Shown in pieces: positions 1 through 7,191 of a stretch of DNA of 7,968 bases (position 1 is the first letter of the stretch; each line of letters begins with the position of its first letter). The DNA is taken from the NCBI GenBank assembly GCA_937876695.1, contig CALFHW010000216.1:1-7968 (forward strand), read 5' to 3'. Both the position numbers and the translations under genes were made by a program. This stretch comes from an uncultured bacterium. Its GTDB lineage: Bacteria; Patescibacteriota; Dojkabacteria; CALFHW01. The notes under the pieces were generated by a model, which was not told the origin of the DNA, searched no databases, and saw nothing but the letters and a program-made list of their open reading frames with translations.

Positions 1-1
1 A

Positions 2-2308
2 TTTAGCCTAAAACTACACGCGACTTCCTATCCTGCGGGCGGTAAAGCCCAAATTAACTTTTTGGATTCCAGCGGAGCGGTAATTGCCGATCAGAAGACA
101 GCTGTGCTGTTTGACGAGTACGACAAGGCCCTCTCGCCTAGCTCTGAGAACTTTGAGTCGGTAGTAAACGAACACGCCAAAAGTGGCTTGATTAGCGCAG
201 AGTTTACTTTGCCTGATGGTGCTAATAAAATTCGCTTGGAATTAACCGAGCTACAAAATATCAATAAACTGACTTTGCAGATTTTAGATAAACTGCCAGA
301 AAATGCTGGTAGTGATTTTACTGCATCAGCGACCTCTCTCTACATCGACGGGATTAGGATCATCACTAGAGAAGAATGGGGTTGCGGAGAAAATCCTACT
401 ACTGGAGGTAACGCCTCTTCACCTTATTATTGTAATGGGCCCGAATGGAAACCTAGCTACAGGCCAATCACACATCTAGTAGTGCATCATACCGCCACCG
501 ACCCAGGTACTGGTAACTATGGCGCACATGTCAGAGCGATCTGGAGAGGACATGCTATCTCCAACGGCTGGTTTGACGTCGGCTACAATTATATGATTGC
601 TCCTGATGGCACAGTGTTCGAGGGTAGATACGGCGGCGAAGGTGTGACAGCTGGTCACGCCACCGATCATAATCGCGGTACGGTAGGGATAGGACTACTA
701 GGCAATTACAGCACTAACTCTCCAAGCTCTGCAATGCTTACAAGCCTCGAGACCCTGGTAGCCACGCTGGCCGGCAGGTATAATCTCGACCCACTAGAAA
801 GAGCAAATGACTACGCCGGCATGAATAACTTCAGATTGAGCGGCCATAGGAATTGGGGATCGACTTCATGTCCTGGGAATAATACCTATCAGAGACTTGA
901 TGGTATTATTGCCCGAACTAGAGTGAGGGCCAAGAATATAATGACTAAGAGGCAAAATCATACCGGTTGTCCTGACGGTTATACCTCCTTACCTGGCGTG
1001 CAATGCGGCAAAATCACCTACAACACTTCGTGGAAAGCAGCCAGCGGGAATGTACTCAAAATCGCTGAGCTGGGCGGCAATATTCTGAGCATCAATAGCG
1101 GCTCGAATATAATTCAGAGCACTGATCCAGCGGGAAATTCCACCACATTTACTACACTAACGGGGCAGCCAGTCGATCTAGATACCCGCAACAACAAAGT
1201 ATACGCGTTAGAAGCAGGGAATCTCAGCATATTCGATGCTGCGGGCACTCTTATCAGGCAAGACGCATTGGGATTCACAGCCAGAATGCTGAGCGTAGGT
1301 AGCGACAGGGTTTACCTGCTAGATACCAGCAACAATGCCTACGTATACAACGAAACTGGCTTCAGTTTATCTGGGCCTACCCTGCTGCCAATAAACTTTA
1401 TCGGAGTTCCGTTCTTCTTAGCTGAAGAAAAGTTGGCAGCTGGCCCAGATGTGCTGGGCAGGAGCATTACAATGACTAATGCCGGCGTCATCACTATTGT
1501 GAACAGTTCCAGAGTTGCTCATCTCTCAGCCGCCAGATTGGGTACAGAAATTTTCGCGCTCAGCAACTCCGGCGCAATCCAGAAGCTAAACCTAGCAGCT
1601 AACTCAACTAGCCACTTCTCCTACACCAACCACCAGGCAGCTGCCAGGGTATACCCTGCTGGGGATCGTCTACTAGTAGTAAATGCCTACACCGATATCG
1701 TCAGCCTGAACCTAGGCAGCGTCCATGAGAAGCTGAATCTCCCCGGTAGTGGCTCCATTAACGGCAGTATACGAATTGGAAATGTAGTCTATTTCAGCAG
1801 AGAAGGCAGCAGTAGCATTGGCAAGCTAGATCTAGCTAGTAGCACAATTCCACGTACTCAAAAGCTATTCAGATTCTGGAGCGAACAAAAGAAAGGTCAT
1901 TTCTACACTTCGAGTATCGAGGAGAAGAACAACGTCATCGATACTAGTCCAACTAGCGTCTGGAGTTACGAAAATGAGAGTTATAGCGTTTATAACTCTT
2001 CACAACCAGAGAGCTTGCCTGTATATAGATTCTGGAGCAGTAGCAAACAAAAGCACTTCTACACTATCGATGCTAGTGAAAAAGCCGCCGTAGAAGCAAA
2101 TTATCCTGACCATATTTGGAAATACGAACGCGTGGCTTTCTACGCCTTTCCTGGTAATAAAGCCGGTACTAAACCAGTGTATAGATTCTGGAGTAACCGC
2201 TATCAAGGGCATTTCTACACTATAAGCGAAAGTGAGAAGAATGCCATCATAGCAAATGATTCTGCTAATTGGAATTTTGAAGGAACCGCATTTTATGCCT
2301 ATGAATAA
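2..2308 (+). CDS. Secreted-type N-acetylmuramoyl-L-alanine amidase (PGRP/Amidase_2) with DUF5648-like repeats, 5'-partial
   Basis: The frame is open from base 2, so the TTG at 62 is probably not the start; the N-terminus and any signal peptide lie outside the window. The visible 768 residues contain, in order: a probable beta-rich region (1-115), a PGRP/Amidase_2 domain (about 117-310), a repetitive beta-strand-like region (about 323-620) and three DUF5648-like repeats (622-768). Zinc ligands of the T7 lysozyme/PGRP type are all visible: His162 in VHHTATD, His282 in GHRNW and Cys290 in SCPG, with the catalytic Tyr195 in VGYNY. Thr288 sits where T7 lysozyme has Lys128, as in many PGRPs. The enzyme should therefore cut the bond between MurNAc and L-alanine in peptidoglycan, outside the cell. 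The middle region has recurring short strands resembling a beta-propeller, but I cannot count blades. The C-terminus overlaps the next gene. Whether the target is the cell's own wall or another cell's is not shown. Confidence 0.88.
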   Translation, partial: FSLKLHATSYPAGGKAQINFLDSSGAVIADQKTAVLFDEYDKALSPSSENFESVVNEHAKSGLISAEFTLPDGANKIRLELTELQNINKLTLQILDKLPENAGSDFTASATSLYIDGIRIITREEWGCGENPTTGGNASSPYYCNGPEWKPSYRPITHLVVHHTATDPGTGNYGAHVRAIWRGHAISNGWFDVGYNYMIAPDGTVFEGRYGGEGVTAGHATDHNRGTVGIGLLGNYSTNSPSSAMLTSLETLVATLAGRYNLDPLERANDYAGMNNFRLSGHRNWGSTSCPGNNTYQRLDGIIARTRVRAKNIMTKRQNHTGCPDGYTSLPGVQCGKITYNTSWKAASGNVLKIAELGGNILSINSGSNIIQSTDPAGNSTTFTTLTGQPVDLDTRNNKVYALEAGNLSIFDAAGTLIRQDALGFTARMLSVGSDRVYLLDTSNNAYVYNETGFSLSGPTLLPINFIGVPFFLAEEKLAAGPDVLGRSITMTNAGVITIVNSSRVAHLSAARLGTEIFALSNSGAIQKLNLAANSTSHFSYTNHQAAARVYPAGDRLLVVNAYTDIVSLNLGSVHEKLNLPGSGSINGSIRIGNVVYFSREGSSSIGKLDLASSTIPRTQKLFRFWSEQKKGHFYTSSIEEKNNVIDTSPTSVWSYENESYSVYNSSQPESLPVYRFWSSSKQKHFYTIDASEKAAVEANYPDHIWKYERVAFYAFPGNKAGTKPVYRFWSNRYQGHFYTISESEKNAIIANDSANWNFEGTAFYAYE
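1865..2305 (+). repeat. Three tandem DUF5648-like repeats at the amidase C-terminus
   Basis: Three units run 1865-1993, 2018-2149 and 2174-2305. Each follows the pattern (Y/F)RFWS, five residues, HFYT, an E about five residues on, then a W-x-(Y/F)-E block and an aromatic end. The RFWS blocks recur exactly every 156 bases (52 residues). The bases agattctggag occur in all three copies, suggesting fairly recent duplication. DUF5648 is a repeat of unknown function found at the ends of secreted proteins; a binding or surface-attachment role is inference. Confidence 0.82.
2279..2284 (+). promoter_or_regulatory. Ribosome binding site inside the amidase gene, deciding the first GT2 start
   Basis: GAAGGA lies 10 bases upstream of the ATG at 2295. 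In-frame ATGs at 2301 and 2310 are further from it (16 and 25 bases), and the ATG at 2256 has no purine-rich site in front. The site favours a start at 2295, which overlaps the amidase stop by 14 bases. The spacing is at the long end, so 2301 or 2310 by coupled reinitiation remain possible. Confidence 0.55.
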
Positions 2309-3158
2309 TATGGAATCTGTAAATAGCAACAAGCCTCTTGTTTCAGTGATCATCGGTTGTTATAACCATGGAGACTTTATTGCCGAGGCAGTTCAGTCGG
2401 TTAAGAGTCAGACATATACTAACTGGGAGCTAGTAATTGTAGAGGACGGATCAACAGATGGGCGCACTCCTGCGCAGGTTGATAGACTTAGAGCAGACAA
2501 CATCAAGGTAATCCATACTGAAAACAAGGGTCTGCCTAGCGCGCGCAACACGGCAATTAGAAACGCGCGTGGCGACTTGATCCTCCCGCTTGACGCTGAT
2601 GACAAAATTGCGCCTGATTTTCTGGAAAAGACAGTACCTAGACTGCTAGGTGACAGTAGTGTCGGCGTAGTAGGCACGTATACCAAGGTCTTTGGCTATG
2701 AGGATTGGACCGCAGAGCCTGAGTTCGATATCGAGAAGTTCATCATAGAGAACCAAATTACTGCCACTTCCCTGTTTCGCAAGGCAGATTGGGAAAAGGT
2801 CGGCGGCTACTTAGAGGACTACAAGGCAATGGAGGATTACGCTCTATGGCTGGCCATGCTTAACGAGGGTAAAACAATTGAGATAGTTCCTGAGTATCTA
2901 TTCTTCTACCGCAAGCATAAGCCCCAGGGTCCTGTTAGAGCCCATTCTCTAAGATCAATTAACCAGGAATTAGAACTAGAGTTAAGGTTAAAGTTAGTAG
3001 AAAAATTCCCTAAGCTTTATGCACAGCACTTAGACGCCCTCGTCAAATACCAACATTCGCTAAAGTGGCACCTGCATTATCTAGAGCAACAAAAATCTAT
3101 CACCTATTTTCTGTATAATGTTCTTAGTAAGCTAAAGAGACTTTTAGTTAAGAACTGA
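2295..3158 (+). CDS. Glycosyltransferase family 2 (GT-A fold), first of a same-frame pair
   Basis: This 287-residue protein transfers a sugar from a nucleotide-sugar donor to a glycan or lipid-linked acceptor at the cytoplasmic face; donor and acceptor cannot be read from the sequence. The GT2 signature is complete: VSVIIGCYN at 16-24, the nucleotide-binding EDGSTD at 50-55, NKGLPSARN at 77-85, the metal-binding DADD at 100-103, and the acceptor-side MEDY at 179-182. The C-terminal 70 residues look helical and basic (ends KRLLVKN), which could contact the membrane, but no membrane span is obvious. The start at 2295 is chosen for its ribosome binding site and removes 13 residues that an upstream ATG at 2256 would add. 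The gene overlaps the amidase by 14 bases. It ends in TGA, and the next GT2 gene continues in the same frame two codons later. Confidence 0.88.
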   Translation: MPMNNMESVNSNKPLVSVIIGCYNHGDFIAEAVQSVKSQTYTNWELVIVEDGSTDGRTPAQVDRLRADNIKVIHTENKGLPSARNTAIRNARGDLILPLDADDKIAPDFLEKTVPRLLGDSSVGVVGTYTKVFGYEDWTAEPEFDIEKFIIENQITATSLFRKADWEKVGGYLEDYKAMEDYALWLAMLNEGKTIEIVPEYLFFYRKHKPQGPVRAHSLRSINQELELELRLKLVEKFPKLYAQHLDALVKYQHSLKWHLHYLEQQKSITYFLYNVLSKLKRLLVKN

Positions 3159-3164
3159 CATAGT

Positions 3165-4082
3165 ATGACCCAAGTCGCGGTAATAACCAGAACCAAAGAT
3201 AGAGAGCTGCTTCTAGATAGGGCTATGCAGAGCGTTTTAGAGCAAACATTTAGCGACTGGATACATGTGATCGTCAACGATGGCGGCGATCAAGAGACAG
3301 TCGACAAAGCTACGGCAAAGTACTTAGCTAAGTATGATGGTAGGCTTAAAGTTCTGCACCGCGACAAATCTACTGGCATGGAAGCAGCCTCAAATGCAGC
3401 TATTGCGAGCTGTGAGAGTCAGTATATTGTAATCCATGATGATGATGATAGTTGGGCCCCAGAGTTTTTAGAGAAAACTGTTACTCTTTTAGAGGAGCTA
3501 CGAGCTGGAGATGCAAAAGCTAGCTACCAGGGAATTGCAACTCGGGCTATGCTGCTCAAGGAGGAGATTAAGGATGGCCGTGTAAACACCATCAGCACCG
3601 AATTTTTCAACCCTGAGCTCGAGGTGATCTCACTAGCAAAACTAGCTGGCCGAAACCCTATTCCTCCTATTTCATTTATCTACTCTCGGGAAGCCTATGA
3701 CAAGCTTGGCGGTTACGATGAGTCACTGAAGGTAGCCGGTGACTGGGAATTCAACTTGAGATTTTTGCTGGAGTTCGATATTAAGGTATTGCCTGCCTCC
3801 CTTGCCAACTATCACATCAGGCCGTTTGCCAGTGGTAGCTATCAAAACACTGTAGTAGGAGAGGTAGACAAACACACCGAAGCTAGGAATTTAATCGAGA
3901 ACCGACTACTTAGACAGCAGATAAAAACTGGCAGTCTCGGGCTAGGCGAACTAATCAGCACTCAAAAAAGTCTCACCGAAATTACAGATAAATTGGTACA
4001 CCTGGAAAGCGAGTTACTACCATTAGCCAAATTTTTAACTAGGGTCAAAAACTTAATTTTATTAAAAAGGTTTAGAAAATAA
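3165..4082 (+). CDS. Glycosyltransferase family 2 (GT-A fold), second of a same-frame pair
   Basis: This 305-residue protein has a GT2 domain at about 1-220: VAVITRTKDR at 4-13, VNDGGD at 37-42, an acidic HDDDDSW at 91-97 as the metal-binding DxD, GGYDE at 182-186 and GDWEF at 192-196 as the catalytic-base region. Residues 235-305 are predicted by eye to be helical, rich in Leu, Glu and Lys, ending in a basic hydrophobic tail (KNLILLKRFRK) that may sit on the membrane. It begins 6 bases after the TGA of the preceding gene, in the same frame, and I see no Shine-Dalgarno sequence before its ATG; translation probably depends on ribosomes arriving from upstream. Its TAA shares one base with the ATG of galE. 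It is clearly not a copy of the preceding GT2: the two share only family motifs. Sugar specificity is unknown. Confidence 0.86.
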   Translation: MTQVAVITRTKDRELLLDRAMQSVLEQTFSDWIHVIVNDGGDQETVDKATAKYLAKYDGRLKVLHRDKSTGMEAASNAAIASCESQYIVIHDDDDSWAPEFLEKTVTLLEELRAGDAKASYQGIATRAMLLKEEIKDGRVNTISTEFFNPELEVISLAKLAGRNPIPPISFIYSREAYDKLGGYDESLKVAGDWEFNLRFLLEFDIKVLPASLANYHIRPFASGSYQNTVVGEVDKHTEARNLIENRLLRQQIKTGSLGLGELISTQKSLTEITDKLVHLESELLPLAKFLTRVKNLILLKRFRK

Positions 4083-5122
4083 TGAGTAGAATATTTATTA
4101 CCGGCGGAAGTGGATATATTGGTTCACACACAGTTTTGGAATTAGCCAGGACGGGTAAGCACCAGATTGTAGTTTTTGATAATTTAAAGAACGGCCACAA
4201 AGAGGCTTTGCAGATAATCTCTGCTGAAACTGGGCAAGAAGTTAAATTGATTGAAGGTGATCTACTCAATTACCAGCAGATAGAGTCGGCGCTGGCCACA
4301 GATAAATTCGATATGGTAATACATTTTGCCGCTCTGATTGAGGCCGGGGTTTCGGTTGTGCACCCTACCAAGTTCTATGACAATAACGTCGTCGGCAGTT
4401 TGAACTTAATCAAAGCTATGCAAAAAAATGGCGTTAAGAAAATAGTATTCTCTTCAACTGCAGCGGTCTATGGCACGCCCACTACACCAGTAGTTGATGA
4501 AAACAGCCCCTTAAAGCCTGAAAGCGCTTATGGCAGCTCAAAACTGCTGGTCGAGAATATTTTGAGGACTTTAGCAGACCCCAATGTAGATCCAGCGGAG
4601 AAGATCGACTCGGTAATTTTGCGCTATTTCAATGCTGCTGGCGCTGACCCAGGCATGCTAATCGGTCAGGACTACCCAAATCCAACCCATCTGATCACAG
4701 TGGCTATTGAAACAGCCTTCGGCAAAAGAGAAAAGCTCACTATCTTTGGCAAAGATTACCCAACTGCTGATGGCACTTGCGTTCGAGATTATATTCACGT
4801 GTCTGATCTAGCAACTGCGCACGAAAAAGCAGTTAATTATCTAACTGGGTTTATTGGCAGCGAAGTGATCAATATCGGTACGGGCAAAGGCACTTCTAAC
4901 TTGGAAATAGCTAAAATGGTGGAACAGATTCACGGCAGTCTGAAGTACGATTTCGGTGAGCCTAGACTTGGCGACCCGATTTCATTTCATGCCAGCAATC
5001 AAAAAGCCAAAGAAATACTAGGCTGGGAGCCAAAACTCGATGTCAGCCAAGCAGTTCAGCATTCTTTTAATTGGATAAAGGCTTACCCAAACGGCTATAA
5101 AGATCGTTTACCTGTAAACTAA
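4082..5122 (+). CDS. galE: UDP-glucose 4-epimerase
   Basis: GalE interconverts UDP-glucose and UDP-galactose in the cytoplasm with tightly bound NAD, using a keto intermediate; some members also act on the GlcNAc/GalNAc pair. The 346-residue length fits the family (E. coli about 338). The Rossmann fold signature is GGSGYIG at 8-14, with Asp33 at the end of strand 2 for the NAD ribose and HFAA at 81-84. The catalytic triad is present as Thr126 (in FSSTAAVYG), Tyr150 and Lys154 (YGSSK). RYFNAAGA at 181-188 and CVRDYIHVSDLA at 233-244 are characteristic of GalE rather than other sugar epimerases. By ungapped alignment from memory, Phe302 falls where E. coli has Tyr299; a bulky residue there suggests preference for Glc/Gal over N-acetylated sugars. 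The start overlaps the previous stop as TAATG, with AAAAAGG 11 bases upstream as a weak ribosome binding site. It is last in its gene set and probably supplies donor to the neighbouring glycosyltransferases. Confidence 0.95.
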   Translation: MSRIFITGGSGYIGSHTVLELARTGKHQIVVFDNLKNGHKEALQIISAETGQEVKLIEGDLLNYQQIESALATDKFDMVIHFAALIEAGVSVVHPTKFYDNNVVGSLNLIKAMQKNGVKKIVFSSTAAVYGTPTTPVVDENSPLKPESAYGSSKLLVENILRTLADPNVDPAEKIDSVILRYFNAAGADPGMLIGQDYPNPTHLITVAIETAFGKREKLTIFGKDYPTADGTCVRDYIHVSDLATAHEKAVNYLTGFIGSEVINIGTGKGTSNLEIAKMVEQIHGSLKYDFGEPRLGDPISFHASNQKAKEILGWEPKLDVSQAVQHSFNWIKAYPNGYKDRLPVN

Positions 5123-5123
5123 T

Positions 5124-5146
5124 CCTCAGTCGAAGCCTACTTGAGG
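5124..5146. terminator. Possible small hairpin between the convergent genes
   Basis: CCTCA at 5124-5128 can pair with TGAGG at 5142-5146, and GT at 5129-5130 with AC at 5139-5140, leaving one bulged T and an 8-base loop. It covers the 14-base gap and the last codons of the minus-strand gene. A second tiny inverted repeat, GTTTAC/GTAAAC, lies at 5106-5119 at the end of galE. Neither is followed by a clear T-run on either strand, so intrinsic termination is weakly supported. Confidence 0.25.
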
Positions 5147-7191
5147 CCAAATAAACCTAGGAACTTATCTAGTACTCGGTATCTAAGTCTGGTCTTGTCG
5201 AACTTCTGGTAAAGGATGAAAGGATTTTTTAGTGTATGCTCCTTAATTGTCTCTAGTACTTCGCTGTATGCTTTAAAGAAACGTGCTTTGCGCTCTGAGG
5301 TTGTCTTTTGGTCGATTAATCCTTTGAAATAATCTACATACACGGGGTATTTCTCCAGAAAGGAGAAGCTGTAGATTTGTTCTAAACTCAGTGGCTGAGT
5401 TTCTGGGCCACCTGCATTCAAATGGGGCAGTACTTTCTCTGCCAAATCACCTGCGCTGCCTATTTGAAACCAATTTAGCTTAGCAGAATTGGGCAGCACT
5501 GAACTAGCGCCGGAGTTATTTGAGGAGAACACGGTATTACCGGCCAGCAATGCCTCCATAGCAGCCAACCCAAACCCTTGATAATAACTGGCCTCCAGAA
5601 AAATATCACTAGTTGCCAACAGTGAGGTAACTTTTGATTCATCGATATATCCATGGGCTAGGCGCTCAATATTGCGCCAGCTTCTACCGAAGCTAAAATC
5701 TCCGAAATGGTGAAAAATAACCTTATGAGCTAGCTTCTCGTCTAGAATATCTAGAGCCTCAACAATAACATTAGCGCCTCGCTTTTCGTCTTTCCTAAGC
5801 ATGGCGGTGATAACTAGTTTCCCTCCATTAGCCTGCCTGCTTCCGACAGCTGCCGACCTGACTTTCAGGGAATTACCGTAGAAATCAAGGCTGACAGGAT
5901 TTGTGATGACATCAGCTTTTTCTATTTGGGGCACAATGCTCGCTACCGCGTCCGCTACAAATTCCGACACTGCAAAGTGCTTATCAGCCAGTCCAATATA
6001 ACTAGCAGACTTGGCAGTGTCCCTACCCCAGAACCAACCTTCTACATCCTGCAAAATATTGACAACTACGGGCAGAAAACCATATTTCTCTTCAACATGG
6101 GCAGCGAATTTACCTGCCTGATAGGCGTTGCTATCTAGGGAGTACAAAATCACTTTGGGACGGAAATCATACTCAAATAGCATATCGAAACTGATAGGCT
6201 CATACATCTTGTCCATAATACCCGAATCGCCGCCCGCCTCATCGAAGTTATAACTAAAAACCGTGGATAGCCCGTACTCGTTGAGGGCATTGGTGATGGA
6301 ATGAAGTACTTTGACCCCGCCATTTTTCATAAAATTCGTCGGCGAGATTACTAACACATCTGCGTCCAAAGTCCTGGAAGCAAGCTGCTGGCTGCGGTAG
6401 ACATTGATAGTAGTCTTAGCCTCAAATACCGGCCTAGTGCCTTCAAATACGTCTTTATATCTGCTCATCAGGATTTGCACATTTTTTTTGTAACGCTCAT
6501 TCGTATCACTAAATGAACCCTCACCACGATGGTAGACATAAGCTTTGGGGGCAATAACAGCTCTTAGCCCCTGCGTAATATATCTGAAATGCAGATCTGT
6601 CTCCTCGCAGTATCCTCTGCCATAAATTCGATCAAAGAAACCGTACTTCTCGATATATTCTGATTTAATCAATAAGCAGAAACCTCCTGCAGTAACGATA
6701 TCTAGGTATTCCGAGCCGTCGAGTTTGAGGCTTTGAAAATAGCTGTGCTGCATGTTGTTGTTCCAGCCTGCGGGCATTTTTGTCTCAATCACAGGGAAGT
6801 TATTGGTGGAAGGGTTTACCAGAGCGATTTTCTCATCTGACTGGGCAGCTTGCAACATTTCAGTCAGCCAGCCAGTCATCACAAATGTGTCGGAATTTAG
6901 CAGTAACTTATAATCACTTTGCCTATGCTCAATTCCAGTATAGCAAGCCTCGATAAAGCCTTTATTTTGCTCATGCACCAACAACTTTACTATGCCTTTA
7001 GGATCAATTCTCTGCAGGCCATAATTCAGACAAGAGTTAAAACTAGCATCAGCGCTGTCATCTACCACCACCACCTCGATATCGGCAACCGAAAAGTCGG
7101 TATTTGTGAGTACCGAGCGAATGGTTCGCAAAGTAAGCTCAGGCGAGTAGTAAACCGGGATGATAATATCAACTTTCTGTTTACTCGACAT
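5137..7191 (-). CDS. Two-domain glycosyltransferase: N-terminal GT2 fused to C-terminal GT4
   Basis: The start is ATG at 7191, with an excellent ribosome binding site 5 bases upstream; an ATG at 7218 would add nine residues but lacks one. The 684-residue protein carries a GT-A domain at about 5-250: VDIIIPVYYS at 7-16, VVVDDSAD at 41-48, NSDT at 99-102 as the metal-site variant, GGFC at 169-172, GRGYCEETDL at 191-200 and YHRGEGSF at 220-227, the pattern of O-antigen/rhamnosyl-type GT2s. A GT-B, GT4-like domain fills about 278-625: a glycine-rich GGVKVL at 291-296, HFAVSEFVADAV at 405-416, KDEKRG at 467-472 and QGFGLAAMEALLAG at 538-551. The first Glu of the GT4 EX7E motif is Gln538, while Glu546 is kept. 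One chain could therefore add two sugars in turn, as in known fused polysaccharide synthases; the actual sugars are unknown. The gene overlaps the upstream repeat-protein gene by 11 bases and converges on galE. Confidence 0.9.
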   Translation of the reverse strand: MSSKQKVDIIIPVYYSPELTLRTIRSVLTNTDFSVADIEVVVVDDSADASFNSCLNYGLQRIDPKGIVKLLVHEQNKGFIEACYTGIEHRQSDYKLLLNSDTFVMTGWLTEMLQAAQSDEKIALVNPSTNNFPVIETKMPAGWNNNMQHSYFQSLKLDGSEYLDIVTAGGFCLLIKSEYIEKYGFFDRIYGRGYCEETDLHFRYITQGLRAVIAPKAYVYHRGEGSFSDTNERYKKNVQILMSRYKDVFEGTRPVFEAKTTINVYRSQQLASRTLDADVLVISPTNFMKNGGVKVLHSITNALNEYGLSTVFSYNFDEAGGDSGIMDKMYEPISFDMLFEYDFRPKVILYSLDSNAYQAGKFAAHVEEKYGFLPVVVNILQDVEGWFWGRDTAKSASYIGLADKHFAVSEFVADAVASIVPQIEKADVITNPVSLDFYGNSLKVRSAAVGSRQANGGKLVITAMLRKDEKRGANVIVEALDILDEKLAHKVIFHHFGDFSFGRSWRNIERLAHGYIDESKVTSLLATSDIFLEASYYQGFGLAAMEALLAGNTVFSSNNSGASSVLPNSAKLNWFQIGSAGDLAEKVLPHLNAGGPETQPLSLEQIYSFSFLEKYPVYVDYFKGLIDQKTTSERKARFFKAYSEVLETIKEHTLKNPFILYQKFDKTRLRYRVLDKFLGLFGLK

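Noticed and set aside
1824..1837. A 14-base perfect palindrome AGCTAGATCTAGCT
   Set aside because: It lies inside coding sequence (Leu-Asp-Leu-Ala), and about half a palindrome of this length is expected by chance in a window of this size.
3114..3119. Perfect TATAAT 46 bases before the second GT2 gene, a possible internal promoter
   Set aside because: No match to a -35 box at 16-18 bases upstream, it lies inside the first GT2 gene, and AT-rich codons make this hexamer easy to obtain by chance.
3156..3158. Alternative genetic code with UGA as glycine or tryptophan
   Set aside because: No in-frame TGA occurs inside any of the other long genes, where dozens would be expected if UGA were a regular sense codon.
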